A stretch of 64,000 nt of DNA from Pseudomonas cerasi (lineage in GTDB: Bacteria; Pseudomonadota; Gammaproteobacteria; Pseudomonadales; Pseudomonadaceae). The stretch is taken from assembly GCF_900074915.1 (NCBI RefSeq), contig NZ_LT222319.1, positions 1,609,001-1,673,000 of the forward strand, written 5' to 3'. The notes under the pieces were generated by a model. That model worked only from the letters and a program-made list of their open reading frames with translations. It was not told the DNA's origin and searched no databases. Positions 35,487 to 45,744 of the stretch are shown here, piece by piece. How positions within the stretch are numbered: position 1 is the first letter of the stretch; each line of letters starts with the position of its first letter. A program made the translations under genes and the position numbers.

Positions 35487-36203
35487 GTAGTACCGTCGGT
35501 TTCCGGGCTGCCGGAAACGGCGTTCGGCACACACGACTTCTCACGGTCGGTGTCAGGGCACGTCAGGAGTGGTTGGACACTCCAGTGTCTAGCGAGGTCC
35601 TCGCCCAGAGGGGGCGGAGGGTCGCGACGACGTTTCCTGCTTGCTGTGGTGGCATAAGACACCCCTTTCAGCAAAAGCTTTGTCAGGAGGAGGAATCGAC
35701 CATCGGTAGCGGACGAGATGAAGCGTCTAGAACAAGCCTTGTGCTACACAGTCCGATGGTTGTGCGTCTCCACCCTACACGTATCCCTGATAATTCGGGT
35801 GCTGCCGCGCGCAGAATCCGCAGCGGGTTGGCATTTACCGCGACCTTCGATAGGGAAGGTCGCGCATCATGGCTTGAGGCGTTGTTCCCGAAGCATTCGC
35901 TCGTAGCGTCTGAAAGCGACTGCACTTTGTGAACTGGCCATGAACTGTCCGCACTGGCCGCGAGCTGTCTGCTCTGCGGTCAGGCGTGTTTCCGGCCTCA
36001 TGTCACCTGCGCTCGTTACGTTTTCAGCGTGCTCCGTTGTCACCGAACACTGCGTAGGACGGCCTCCCGTCCTTGTGAATTGCGTTGGTCAGGGCCGGTT
36101 GTCAACCGTTGGTCCGCTGTCCGGCCGCTTTTGGCGGCGTTCGCGACTATAGCAGCAATCATTAAGTGCTTCAAATCCATAAAAAATTGTTATCATTTGC
36201 GGC
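35487..36203. promoter_or_regulatory. rne leader / rluC promoter region
   Basis: A 717-bp gap between divergent rne and rluC. ORFs within it do not look coding. By analogy to E. coli, most of it is probably the long rne 5' UTR through which RNase E controls its own mRNA. A perfect 10-bp hairpin CGCGACCTTC/GAAGGTCGCG lies at 35839-35864. Immediately before rluC, TATCAT (36191-36196) could be a -10 element, leaving a very short rluC leader. I could not locate the rne promoter. Confidence 0.55.
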
Positions 36204-37160
36204 ATGACGAATATTGCCCCTCCAACCCCCGGCGTCCAGCTGGTTGAGGTTGCCCCGGAACTTGCCGGTCAACGCATCGATAATTTTCTGATCACTTATC
36301 TCAAGGGTGTACCCAAAACCTTGATTTACCGCATTTTGCGCAAAGGCGAAGTGCGTGTGAACAAGGGGCGGATCAAGCCGGAGTACAAGTTGCAGGCAGG
36401 CGATATCGTGCGCATTCCTCCTGTGCGCGTGCCTGAGCGCGACGAGCCTGTGCCGGTCGCGCAGGCACTGTTGCAGCGTCTCGAAGCTGCGATCGTTTAC
36501 GAAGACAAGGCGCTTATCGTGCTCAACAAGCCCGCAGGTATCGCCGTGCATGGCGGCAGCGGCCTGAGTTTTGGTGTGATCGAAGCGTTTCGCCAGTTGC
36601 GCCCGGATGCCAAGGAGCTCGAACTGGTGCACCGTCTCGATCGCGACACGTCCGGTCTGCTGATGATTGCCAAGAAACGCAGCATGCTGCGTCATCTGCA
36701 CGAAGCCCTGCGCGGCGACGGCGTCGACAAGCGCTACATGGCGCTGGTCCGCGGTAACTGGGCAACGGCCCTGAAGCAGGTGCGTGCGCCGCTGATGAAA
36801 AGCAACCTGCGCTCCGGCGAGCGCATGGTCGAAGTGAATGAAGAGGGCAAGGAGGCTCTGACGATTTTCAAGGTGCTGCGTCGTTTTGGCGACTTTGCCA
36901 CCATGGTCGAAGCCAAGCCGGTCACCGGACGTACCCACCAGATCCGCGTGCACACCTTGCACGCGGGTCATGCGATTGCAGGTGACACCAAGTACGGTGA
37001 CGAGAATTTCAGTCGCGAAATTCGCGATCTGGGCGGCAAGCGTCTGTTTCTGCACGCCTACATGCTGACGGTGCCGATGCCCGATGGCAGCAAGCTTAAT
37101 GTGCAGGCGCCTGTCGATGACATGTGGGCCAAAACAGTGGAGCGTTTGAGTGCGCCGTGA
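36204..37160 (+). CDS. rluC: 23S rRNA pseudouridine synthase RluC
   Basis: Modifies three uridines in 23S rRNA (955, 2504 and 2580 in E. coli numbering). The N-terminal S4 RNA-binding domain ([20 protein letters not shown] ... [18 protein letters not shown]) precedes the catalytic domain with [18 protein letters not shown] and [15 protein letters not shown]. 318 residues, usual length, and divergent from rne as in many gammaproteobacteria. The downstream HAD gene begins inside its last codons. Confidence 0.94.
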   Translation: MTNIAPPTPGVQLVEVAPELAGQRIDNFLITYLKGVPKTLIYRILRKGEVRVNKGRIKPEYKLQAGDIVRIPPVRVPERDEPVPVAQALLQRLEAAIVYEDKALIVLNKPAGIAVHGGSGLSFGVIEAFRQLRPDAKELELVHRLDRDTSGLLMIAKKRSMLRHLHEALRGDGVDKRYMALVRGNWATALKQVRAPLMKSNLRSGERMVEVNEEGKEALTIFKVLRRFGDFATMVEAKPVTGRTHQIRVHTLHAGHAIAGDTKYGDENFSREIRDLGGKRLFLHAYMLTVPMPDGSKLNVQAPVDDMWAKTVERLSAP

Positions 37161-37812
37161 TTACGATCTGTTGATTTTCGACTGGGACGGCACACTGGCC
37201 GACTCGGTCGGGCGCATCGTCCTGTCCATGCGCACGGCGGCCATCGAGACCGACCTTGAAGTTCGTGACGATACGGCGATCAAGGGGATTATTGGCCTGG
37301 GGCTGCCCGAGGCGATTCGAACCCTGTATCCGCAGATCAGCGGCAACCAGCTGATCGATTTTCGGCAGCGCTACGCGGACAGTTACATGGCGATGGATAA
37401 CGTGCCGTCGCCGCTGTTCGACGGTGTGGTGGAGTCGATGCAGGCGTTTCGCGAGGACGGCTATCGTCTGGCGGTCGCTACCGGCAAGGCGCGTCGTGGG
37501 CTTGATCGTGTGCTGAAGGCCAATGGCTGGCAGGATTACTTCGATGTCACCCGGGCAGCCGACGAGACCGCCAGCAAGCCTGATCCGCTGATGTTGAACG
37601 AGATCATGGCGCACTGTGAGGTTACGCCGCAGCGTTCGCTGATGATCGGCGATGCTTCGTTCGATCTGCTGATGGCTCGCAACGCCGGTATGGATTCGGT
37701 TGCGGTGGGCTATGGCGCTCAGCCGCTGGAGTCGCTGCGTCAGTTCGAGCCGCGGCTGGCTATCGAGCATTTTTCCGAGCTGCGCACCTGGTTGAACGGG
37801 CGCAGCGTCTAG
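37150..37812 (+). CDS. HAD-superfamily subclass IA phosphatase (Gph/PGP-like)
   Basis: A 220-residue cytosolic phosphatase-like protein. Motif I is [11 protein letters not shown], motif II the threonine of VATGKARRG, and motif III SKPDPLM followed by [17 protein letters not shown]. The GTG start at 37150 overlaps the end of rluC by 11 bp, so it is translationally coupled. The family includes phosphoglycolate phosphatase, but dedicated gph genes lie elsewhere in pseudomonads, so the substrate is open. Confidence 0.87.
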   Translation: MRRDYDLLIFDWDGTLADSVGRIVLSMRTAAIETDLEVRDDTAIKGIIGLGLPEAIRTLYPQISGNQLIDFRQRYADSYMAMDNVPSPLFDGVVESMQAFREDGYRLAVATGKARRGLDRVLKANGWQDYFDVTRAADETASKPDPLMLNEIMAHCEVTPQRSLMIGDASFDLLMARNAGMDSVAVGYGAQPLESLRQFEPRLAIEHFSELRTWLNGRSV

Positions 37813-37836
37813 TTTTCGGGTTGGAGTGATTGGAAC

Positions 37837-38835
37837 ATGTCTGACGAATGGAAGGCACCCGTTTCGCAAGGCGCGGACGAGGGCATCAATGGCAGGGAAG
37901 AGGCGAAGAGCTGGAAGCTTCTTGAAAAGACGCTGCTGGCCAGTGTTCAGGAGCAGCGCCGCGCGCGTCGCTGGGGGATCTTTTTCAAGCTGCTGACGTT
38001 CGCGTTCCTGTTTGTTGCAGTGATCGTCCCGATGCTGGATTTCGAGGGCGGCACTTCTCGTCGTTCCAGCCACACTGCGCTGATCGATGTGCAGGGCGTG
38101 ATTGCCGACAAGGAAGCGGCCAGTGCCGAGAACATTGTCACTGCGCTGCAGAAGGCCTTCGAGGATGAAAAGACCAAGGGTGTGATTCTGCGAATCAACA
38201 GCCCCGGTGGCAGTCCTGTGCAGTCGGGCTATGTCTACGACGAAATCCGTCGTCTGCGCGCGGCGAAGCCGGACATCAAGGTGTATGCGGTCATTACCGA
38301 TCTCGGTGCTTCGGGGGCTTATTACATCGCCAGTGCCGCTGACCAGATTTACGCCGACAAGGCCAGTCTTGTGGGGTCGATCGGTGTGACGGCAGCAGGT
38401 TTCGGCTTTGTCGGTGCCATGGATAAGCTCGGCGTTGACCGCCGTACCTATACTTCCGGCGAGCACAAGGCATTCCTTGATCCGTTCCAGCCGCAGAAGG
38501 CTGATGAAACGCAGTTCTGGCAGGGTGTGCTGGACACGACTCATCGCCAGTTCATCGCCAGTGTCAAACAGGGTCGTGGCGACCGGCTGAAGGACAAGGA
38601 TCACCCGGAGCTGTTCTCCGGGCTGATCTGGACCGGCGAGCAGGCTGTCGCGCTGGGTCTGGTGGATGGTCTGGGCAGTGCAAGTTATGTTGCGCGTGAC
38701 GTAATCAAGGAAAAGGACATCGTCGAGTACACCGTCGAAGAGTCGCCTTTTGATCGCTTTTCGAAAAAACTCGGCACCAGTATCGCCGAGCGAATTGCCA
38801 TGCTGGTCGGTTTCAACGGCCCAAGCCTGCGTTGA
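37837..38835 (+). CDS. sppA: signal peptide peptidase SppA (short form)
   Basis: Membrane-anchored serine protease (332 residues) that degrades cleaved signal peptides in the inner membrane. One N-terminal transmembrane helix (IFFKLLTFAFLFVAVIVPML, about residues 48-67) precedes an S49 domain with RINSPGGSPVQSG, the nucleophile-region DLGASGAYYIASAADQIYA, and the lysine-region SLVGSIGVTAAGFGF. The single S49 domain corresponds to the short form, distinct from the 67-kDa E. coli form. A strong terminator follows. Confidence 0.9.
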   Translation: MSDEWKAPVSQGADEGINGREEAKSWKLLEKTLLASVQEQRRARRWGIFFKLLTFAFLFVAVIVPMLDFEGGTSRRSSHTALIDVQGVIADKEAASAENIVTALQKAFEDEKTKGVILRINSPGGSPVQSGYVYDEIRRLRAAKPDIKVYAVITDLGASGAYYIASAADQIYADKASLVGSIGVTAAGFGFVGAMDKLGVDRRTYTSGEHKAFLDPFQPQKADETQFWQGVLDTTHRQFIASVKQGRGDRLKDKDHPELFSGLIWTGEQAVALGLVDGLGSASYVARDVIKEKDIVEYTVEESPFDRFSKKLGTSIAERIAMLVGFNGPSLR

Positions 38836-38852
38836 TGGCTTGATGCAGAAAT

Positions 38853-38881
38853 AAAGAACCCGGCCAATGGCCGGGTTCTTT
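38853..38881. terminator. bidirectional intrinsic terminator between sppA and maf
   Basis: AAAGAACCCGGCC pairs perfectly over 13 bp with GGCCGGGTTCTTT around an AAT loop, lying 17 bp after sppA and 9 bp past the end of the convergent maf gene. A/T ends on both sides suit both transcripts. Confidence 0.9.
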
Positions 38882-38890
38882 GTCTGAGTC

Positions 38891-39469
38891 TCAGGGTACG
38901 CTGAGGCCTTCCTTTATTAGCATGTCCACCAGGCGTATCAGCGGCAGGCCGATCAGGCTGGTCGCATCGCTGCCTTCGGTGCTGCGAAACAGGCTGACGC
39001 CAAGGCCTTCTGCCTTGAAGCTGCCTGCGCAGTCATAGGGCTGTTCAGCATGCAGGTAGCGTTCGATGCTGGCCCGGTCGAGTTCGCGCATGTGTACTGT
39101 AAAAGGCACGCAGTCGACCTGGCACTCGCCGGTCGAGCTGTTGAGCAGGGCCAGACCGGTCAGGAAGGTCACGCTTTTGCCGCTCGCTGCCGTCAGCTGT
39201 TCCAGTGCGCGTTCGAAGCTGTGCGGTTTGCCCAGGACCTGTTCGTCAAGAACGGCGACCTGGTCGGAGCCGATGATCAGGTGGTGTGGATGTTCCGCGG
39301 CCAGCGCCTGGGCCTTCTCCAGGGCAAGGCGTTGTACGAGGTCGAATGCGGCCTCGTTCGGTCGCCGGCTTTCATCGATATCCGGAGACCTGCAGGTGAA
39401 TGGCAGGCGCAGGCGGGCGAGCAGTTCGCGGCGGTATGAGGAGCTGGAAGCGAGGAGCAGGGATGGCAT
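38891..39469 (-). CDS. Maf-like nucleotide pyrophosphatase (YceF type)
   Basis: A 192-residue house-cleaning pyrophosphatase for modified nucleotides. It starts MPSLLLASSSSYRRELLARL (ATG 39469), with the family motif LASSSxxRRELL, IIGSDQVAVLDEQVLGKP and the active-site DCAGSFKAEGLG. YceF-type Maf proteins act on 7-methyl-GTP. The frame extends 25 codons upstream but lacks similarity there. It is divergent from yceD across 106 bp, the order known from P. aeruginosa. Confidence 0.9.
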   Translation of the reverse strand: MPSLLLASSSSYRRELLARLRLPFTCRSPDIDESRRPNEAAFDLVQRLALEKAQALAAEHPHHLIIGSDQVAVLDEQVLGKPHSFERALEQLTAASGKSVTFLTGLALLNSSTGECQVDCVPFTVHMRELDRASIERYLHAEQPYDCAGSFKAEGLGVSLFRSTEGSDATSLIGLPLIRLVDMLIKEGLSVP

Positions 39470-39575
39470 GCGGTTCTCCGTAGGCTGAGCGTTGATTCTA
39501 AAGAGTGGCCGGAGTGACGAACAGGCCTGAATTTCCTTTGACATGCCCGGGGGGCATCCCTAGAATGCTGCGCCT

Positions 39576-40103
39576 ATGTTGAATGACCCGATTCCATCTC
39601 ACGTTGACCCGCGCAAATTGTCCGATCGCGGCACTACCCTTCAGGGTGAAGTGCTGCTGGGCGATCTGAAGAGACTCTGCGACCCGCTGGCCGACACTGT
39701 CGGTACGGTGCAGGCGAAATTCGTTTTTGAGCGTGACGAACGCCGTTCTGTGGTTATCCACAGTTCGATAGACGTCCCGGTCAAGATGGTTTGCCAGCGT
39801 TGTCTTGAGCTGGTGACCCTGCCGATCCACAGCGAATGCAGTTACGCCGTGGTGAAGGAGGGTGCGAATACCCAGTCGTTACCGAAAGGTTATGACGTGC
39901 TGGAACTGGGCGAAGATCCTTTGGATCTGCTGGCATTGATCGAGGAGGAGCTATTGCTCGCCTTGCCCATTGTGCCTGCTCATCATCCTGAAGAATGCCA
40001 GCAACCGGCGGGTCTCGATGAGCCCGAACCGAGCGTGGACGAGGTAACGCGGTCCAACCCGTTCAGTGTATTGGCGCAGTTAAAGCGTGACCCAAACGTT
40101 TAG
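39576..40103 (+). CDS. yceD: YceD/DUF177 family protein, 23S rRNA accumulation factor
   Basis: A 175-residue protein with the paired-cysteine region MVCQRCLELVTLPI and a C-terminal NPFSVLAQLK motif characteristic of DUF177. The E. coli homologue affects 23S rRNA accumulation, and the gene is nearly always upstream of rpmF, as here with 13 bp spacing. Biochemical activity is unknown. Confidence 0.9.
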   Translation: MLNDPIPSHVDPRKLSDRGTTLQGEVLLGDLKRLCDPLADTVGTVQAKFVFERDERRSVVIHSSIDVPVKMVCQRCLELVTLPIHSECSYAVVKEGANTQSLPKGYDVLELGEDPLDLLALIEEELLLALPIVPAHHPEECQQPAGLDEPEPSVDEVTRSNPFSVLAQLKRDPNV

Positions 40104-40116
40104 GAGTTAATCAATT

Positions 40117-40299
40117 ATGGCTGTTCAGCAGAACAAAAAATCCCGCTCTGCCCGTGACATGCGTCGTTCGCACGACGCTCTTGAGGCAAGCACTCTGTCG
40201 GTAGAAAAGACCACTGGTGAAGTTCACCTGCGTCACCACGTATCGCCAGAAGGCGTATACCGTGGTCGTAAAGTGATCGACAAGGGCGCTGACGAGTAA
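40117..40299 (+). CDS. rpmF: 50S ribosomal protein L32
   Basis: A 60-residue ribosomal protein with the standard start [21 protein letters not shown] and the ending [17 protein letters not shown]. It has a strong TAGGAG ribosome site. It lacks the CxxC zinc pairs found in some L32 forms, as in other proteobacteria. It links translation to lipid synthesis genes by operon position between yceD and plsX. Confidence 0.96.
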
Positions 40300-40303
40300 T
40301 TTC

Positions 40304-41326
40304 TTGTCCGCTCCGATCATCGCGATCGACGCAATGGGCGGGGACTTCGGTCCCCGCAACATTGTTCAGGCAAGCCTCGCGTGCCTGACAGCTACTCCCT
40401 CGCTTCACCTGGCCCTTGTCGGCCAAGCTCCCCTTATTGAAGAACTCGTCTCTGCTCATGAAGCCGTGGACCGTTCGCGCCTGCGTGTCATTCATGCCAG
40501 TGAAACGATTGCGATGGACGAGCGTCCGTCTCAGGCGTTGCGTGGCAAACCTGACTCCTCCATGCGCGTTGCTCTCGAGCTGGTGGCCAGCGGTCAGGCC
40601 CAGGCCTGTGTCAGTGCCGGCAATACCGGTGCGCTGATGGCGCTTTCCCGGTTCGTGCTCAAGACCTTGCCAGGGATCGACCGCCCGGCAATGATCGCAG
40701 CCATTCCCACTTGCTCGGGTCATTGCCAACTGCTGGACCTGGGGGCGAACGTCGATTGCAGTGCCGAGGCGCTCTATCAGTTTGCAGTGATGGGTTCGGT
40801 GCTTGCCGAGATCCTCGGTGTCGCAACGCCCAGAGTGGCCTTGCTCAACGTGGGCACTGAAGACATCAAGGGCAATCAGCAGGTCAAGCGTGCTGCCGGT
40901 CTTTTGCAGTCTGCGTCGGGGCTTAACTACATTGGTTATGTAGAAGGCGACGGGTTGTACAGGGGGGAGGCTGACGTGGTGGTGTGTGATGGTTTCGTCG
41001 GCAACGTATTGCTCAAGTCGAGTGAGGGGCTGGCGACCATGATTGCAGCCAGAATCGAGGCGCTGTTCCAGCGTAATCTGCTCAGCAGGGCAGTCGGCGC
41101 GCTGGCGTTGCCCTTGCTGAAGCGCTTGCAGACCGATCTGGCACCCGCCCGTCATAATGGTGCGAGCCTGCTCGGGTTGCAGGGGGTCGTGGTGAAAAGC
41201 CACGGTTCTGCGAGTGTTTCAGGTTTTCAGAGTGCGATTCAGCGAGCGGTCGTCGAGTCCCGTGAAAACCTGCCAGAGCGTTTGAGGGGGCGGCTTGAAG
41301 CGATGTTTCAGGACGGCCGAACCTGA
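40304..41326 (+). CDS. plsX: phosphate acyltransferase PlsX (TTG start)
   Basis: Peripheral membrane enzyme converting acyl-ACP to acyl-phosphate for phospholipid synthesis, 340 residues. The N-terminus [15 protein letters not shown] and [21 protein letters not shown] are diagnostic. The TTG at 40304, 4 bp after rpmF, is the only sensible start that includes [13 protein letters not shown]; the ribosome site is weak, so coupling to rpmF translation is probable. First of the plsX-fabD-fabG-acpP-fabF lipid block. Confidence 0.93.
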   Translation: MSAPIIAIDAMGGDFGPRNIVQASLACLTATPSLHLALVGQAPLIEELVSAHEAVDRSRLRVIHASETIAMDERPSQALRGKPDSSMRVALELVASGQAQACVSAGNTGALMALSRFVLKTLPGIDRPAMIAAIPTCSGHCQLLDLGANVDCSAEALYQFAVMGSVLAEILGVATPRVALLNVGTEDIKGNQQVKRAAGLLQSASGLNYIGYVEGDGLYRGEADVVVCDGFVGNVLLKSSEGLATMIAARIEALFQRNLLSRAVGALALPLLKRLQTDLAPARHNGASLLGLQGVVVKSHGSASVSGFQSAIQRAVVESRENLPERLRGRLEAMFQDGRT

Positions 41327-41442
41327 AAATGTGACGCATCAGACTGGTCAGTCATCCAACCGATCAGTCATGTAAATTAGAATTCCCGCGTTCGGCTTGT
41401 CCGGACGCCCATTTTGGCGACAATAATTCAGAGGCTTGTCAA

Positions 41443-42381
41443 ATGTCTGCATCCCTCGCATTCGTCTTTCCGGGTCAAGGATCGCAATCGCTCGGTATGC
41501 TCGCCGAGCAAGGCGCGCAGCATCCGCTGATCCTCGACACTTTCGAGCAGGCTTCCGAAGCCCTCGGCTACGACCTGTGGGCATTGACTCAGAACGGTCC
41601 TGCCGAGCTGCTCAATCAGACCGACAAGACCCAGCCGGCCATTCTCACCGCTTCCGTTGCCTTGTGGCATGTGTGGCTGGCCGAGGGCGGTGCGGTTCCT
41701 GCGTTCGTCGCCGGTCACAGCCTGGGTGAATACAGCGCACTGGTGGCCGCGCAAAGCCTGAGCCTGGCCGACGCCGTGAAGCTTGTCGAGCGTCGCGGCC
41801 AGTTGATGCAGGAAGCGGTGCCAGCGGGTCAGGGCGGCATGGCCGCCATTCTGGGTCTGGATGATGCCGACGTTATCGCAGCCTGCGCCGAAGCGGCGCA
41901 GGGCGAAGTCGTCAGTGCCGTGAATTTCAACTCGCCGGGTCAGGTGGTGATTGCCGGTTCCGCCGAGGCCGTCAAGCGTGCCATGGAGCTGTGCAAGGCC
42001 CGTGGTGCCAAGCGCGCCTTGCCGTTGCCGGTCAGCGTGCCATCGCACTGCGAACTGATGCGCCCGGCCGCGGAACGTTTCGCCGAGGCCGTTGAGGCCA
42101 TCGAATGGCAGGCGCCGGAAATCGCGCTGGTACAAAACGTCAGTGCCAGTGCTGTCAGTGATCTGGCGACGCTCAAGCGTGATTTGCTGGAGCAGTTGTA
42201 CAAGCCGGTACGCTGGGTCGAATCAATTCAATGTCTGGCGAGTCGCGGTGCGACCCAACTTGTGGAGTGCGGTCCGGGCAAAGTGCTGGCCGGTCTGAAC
42301 AAGCGTTGCGCCGACGGCGTGATTACCTACAACCTTGATACCCCGGACGCCTTTGCCGCCGCGCGCGCGGCACTGGCCTGA
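41443..42381 (+). CDS. fabD: malonyl-CoA:ACP transacylase
   Basis: Transfers malonyl groups from CoA to ACP, supplying all fatty-acid elongation. 312 residues with the N-terminal VFPGQGSQSLGML, the nucleophile motif GHSLGEYSALV (serine near residue 92) and the catalytic histidine in SVPSHCELM. Cytosolic. The 116-bp gap from plsX could hold its own promoter. It is followed by fabG at 15 bp. Confidence 0.96.
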   Translation: MSASLAFVFPGQGSQSLGMLAEQGAQHPLILDTFEQASEALGYDLWALTQNGPAELLNQTDKTQPAILTASVALWHVWLAEGGAVPAFVAGHSLGEYSALVAAQSLSLADAVKLVERRGQLMQEAVPAGQGGMAAILGLDDADVIAACAEAAQGEVVSAVNFNSPGQVVIAGSAEAVKRAMELCKARGAKRALPLPVSVPSHCELMRPAAERFAEAVEAIEWQAPEIALVQNVSASAVSDLATLKRDLLEQLYKPVRWVESIQCLASRGATQLVECGPGKVLAGLNKRCADGVITYNLDTPDAFAAARAALA

Positions 42382-42396
42382 TTAGGAGAAGCCTGC

Positions 42397-43140
42397 ATGA
42401 GTCTTCAAGGTAAAGTGGCACTGGTAACCGGTGCAAGTCGCGGCATTGGTCAAGCCATTGCTCTGGAATTGGGACGCAACGGTGCTGTTGTCGTGGGCAC
42501 CGCGACGTCAGAGTCCGGCGCCGAGCGCATCAGTGCGACGTTCAAGGAAAACGGCATCGAAGGCTTTGGCCTGATGCTGGATGTCTGTGATGCCGAGTCT
42601 GTGAATTCGGTCCTGTCCACCATTCAGGAGCGCGTTGGCGCACCGTTGATTCTGGTCAATAATGCCGGTATCACCCGTGATAACCTGATGATGCGCATGA
42701 AAGATGACGAATGGTATGACGTCGTCAACACCAATCTGAACAGCCTTTTCCGTCTTTCCAAGGGCGTTTTGCGTGGCATGACCAAGGCGCGTTGGGGACG
42801 TATTATCAGCATTGGTTCGGTTGTGGGTGCCATGGGCAACGCCGGTCAAGTAAACTATGCTTCCGCGAAGGCCGGTCTGGAAGGCTTCAGCAGGGCTCTG
42901 GCCCGTGAAGTGGGCTCGCGGGCGGTCACCGTGAATTCGGTGGCACCGGGTTTCATCGACACCGACATGACGCGTGAGCTGCCTGAGGCTCAGCGTGAGT
43001 CACTGATTACCCAGATACCCCTGGGCCGTTTGGGGCAAGCCGAAGAGATTGCGCACGTAGTCGCTTTTCTTGCGTCCGAAGGCGCAGGCTACGTTACCGG
43101 GGCCACAATCCCTGTTAACGGCGGCATGTACATGAGCTAA
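42397..43140 (+). CDS. fabG: 3-oxoacyl-ACP reductase
   Basis: NADPH-dependent reductase of the elongation cycle, 247 residues, short-chain dehydrogenase fold. Nucleotide motif TGASRGIG, NNAGITRDNLMMRM, catalytic Ser in SIGSVVG and Tyr-Lys in YASAKAG, and the C-terminal GYVTGATIPVNGGMYM all match FabG. Strong ribosome site AGGAG upstream of ATG 42397. Confidence 0.96.
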   Translation: MSLQGKVALVTGASRGIGQAIALELGRNGAVVVGTATSESGAERISATFKENGIEGFGLMLDVCDAESVNSVLSTIQERVGAPLILVNNAGITRDNLMMRMKDDEWYDVVNTNLNSLFRLSKGVLRGMTKARWGRIISIGSVVGAMGNAGQVNYASAKAGLEGFSRALAREVGSRAVTVNSVAPGFIDTDMTRELPEAQRESLITQIPLGRLGQAEEIAHVVAFLASEGAGYVTGATIPVNGGMYMS

Positions 43141-43251
43141 TGTGACGACCTGTTTCAAAAAAATGTCATACGAGCTGTCTAAAATCCGTTATAAAGCTGC
43201 AATCTATGAATGGGCGAAGGTACGGTTGGGCATAAGGGGAGAGCGTTAAGC

Positions 43252-43279
43252 TTGAAATTCGCAAAACCTCTTCTATACA
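43252..43279 (+). promoter_or_regulatory. putative sigma-70 promoter for acpP
   Basis: TTGAAA (43252-43257) and TATACA (43274-43279) are separated by 16 bp within the 191-bp fabG-acpP gap. A separate strong promoter for acpP is expected because acyl carrier protein is needed in large excess over the enzymes. The transcription start itself is not shown by sequence. Confidence 0.6.
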
Positions 43280-43331
43280 CTTACCCACTGGCCAGATGCC
43301 TGAACATTTCCACTAGGAGTTAAAACTAGGT

Positions 43332-43568
43332 ATGAGCACCATCGAAGAGCGCGTCAAGAAAATCGTTACAGAGCAACTTGGCGTCAAACCAGAAGAGGTT
43401 GTCAACACTGCTTCTTTCGTTGAGGACCTGGGCGCTGACTCCCTGGACACCGTCGAGCTGGTAATGGCTCTGGAAGAGGAATTCGAGACCGAAATCCCGG
43501 ACGAAGAAGCGGAAAAGATCACTACCGTTCAAGCAGCAATCGACTACGTCACTAACCATCAGGCTTAA
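43332..43568 (+). CDS. acpP: acyl carrier protein
   Basis: A 78-residue acidic carrier of acyl intermediates. The 4'-phosphopantetheine serine lies in [18 protein letters not shown], the universal DSL motif. TAGGAG precedes the start. It has a likely promoter of its own and is followed by a strong terminator, consistent with a very abundant short transcript. Confidence 0.97.
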   Translation: MSTIEERVKKIVTEQLGVKPEEVVNTASFVEDLGADSLDTVELVMALEEEFETEIPDEEAEKITTVQAAIDYVTNHQA

Positions 43569-43597
43569 GATTTGTAGTCGCTGACTGCTGTCACGGG

Positions 43598-43636
43598 AAA
43601 ACCGCACTGCTTTAATCGGCGTGCGGTTTTTTCTTT
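43598..43636 (+). terminator. intrinsic terminator after acpP
   Basis: AAAACCGCAC pairs perfectly over 10 bp with GTGCGGTTTT around a 13-base loop, followed by TTCTTT. It lies 29 bp after acpP and 47 bp before fabF, so it probably reduces read-through to fabF. Confidence 0.88.
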
Positions 43637-43682
43637 AAAAAACGCTGTGATTGTTCCGTAAACAAGAGAGAAGGAGAGTCCT

Positions 43683-44926
<1,244 letters not shown>

Positions 44927-44927
<1 letters not shown>

Positions 44928-45742
44928 TGCCCGCCTGGGTCGATGGCTGCCCCGCAGACGCCTTGTCCCTCAAGGACCGGGGGCTGGCCTACGGCGATGG
45001 ACTGTTTGAAACCATCGTCGTCAAGGCCGGGCAGCCATTGCTCCTGGAGCGCCATCTGCAGCGTCTCGAAAACGGATGCGCGCGCTTGTCGATCGCAACC
45101 GATCATGCGCTTATCCGTGCAGAAATGACCCGCTTCGCTGCAGAGCTTGGCGATGGGGTCATGAAGCTGATCCTTACCCGCGGCGACAGCCAGCGCGGTT
45201 ACGCTCCAGCCCCCAATGCCCAATCGCGTCGAATCCTGCAGGGCGGCCCTGCGCCAGCCTATCCGGGTGTGCATGCCGAGCAGGGCGTGCGCCTGTTTGC
45301 CTGCCAGACGCGTCTGGCGGAACAGCCGCTTCTGGCTGGACTCAAGCACCTCAATCGTCTGGAGCAGGTACTGGCTCGCTCCGAGTGGAGTGACAGCGAG
45401 CACGCCGAGGGCTTGATGCGTGACACGTCCGGGCGACTGATAGAGGGTGTCTACAGCAACCTGTTTCTGGTCAGTCAGGGTCGTCTGCTGACTGCCGATC
45501 TCAGCCGCTGCGGGGTCGCCGGTGTGATGCGTGCCGAGTTGCTGGATCAGGCACCAAAGCTGGGGCTGGCTGTCGATATCCGTGACCTGCACATGTCTGA
45601 CCTTGAATCGGCGGACGAAGTGTTTCTATGCAATAGCGTGTACGGCCTCTGGCCGGTTTGCAGCTTTGCAGCGTTGAACTGGCCGGTCGGGCCGCTCACC
45701 CGTAAACTGCAAGGTATTGCCCGCACCCTTCTGGATATCTGA
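44927..45742 (+). CDS. pabC: aminodeoxychorismate lyase
   Basis: PLP enzyme (fold type IV, 271 residues) converting 4-amino-4-deoxychorismate to p-aminobenzoate and pyruvate for folate. The PLP lysine is in GLKHLNRLEQVLA, with the family start VDGCPADALSLKDRGLAYGDGLFET and FLCNSVYGLWPV near the end. ATG 44927 overlaps the fabF stop (TAATG). The fabF-pabC-mltG-tmk-holB order matches many gammaproteobacteria. Confidence 0.92.
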
Positions 45743-45744
45743 TT

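Noticed and set aside
35573..35932. 119-codon plus-strand ORF in the rne leader
   Set aside because: No ribosome site and no recognisable domain; the region is more likely untranslated leader.
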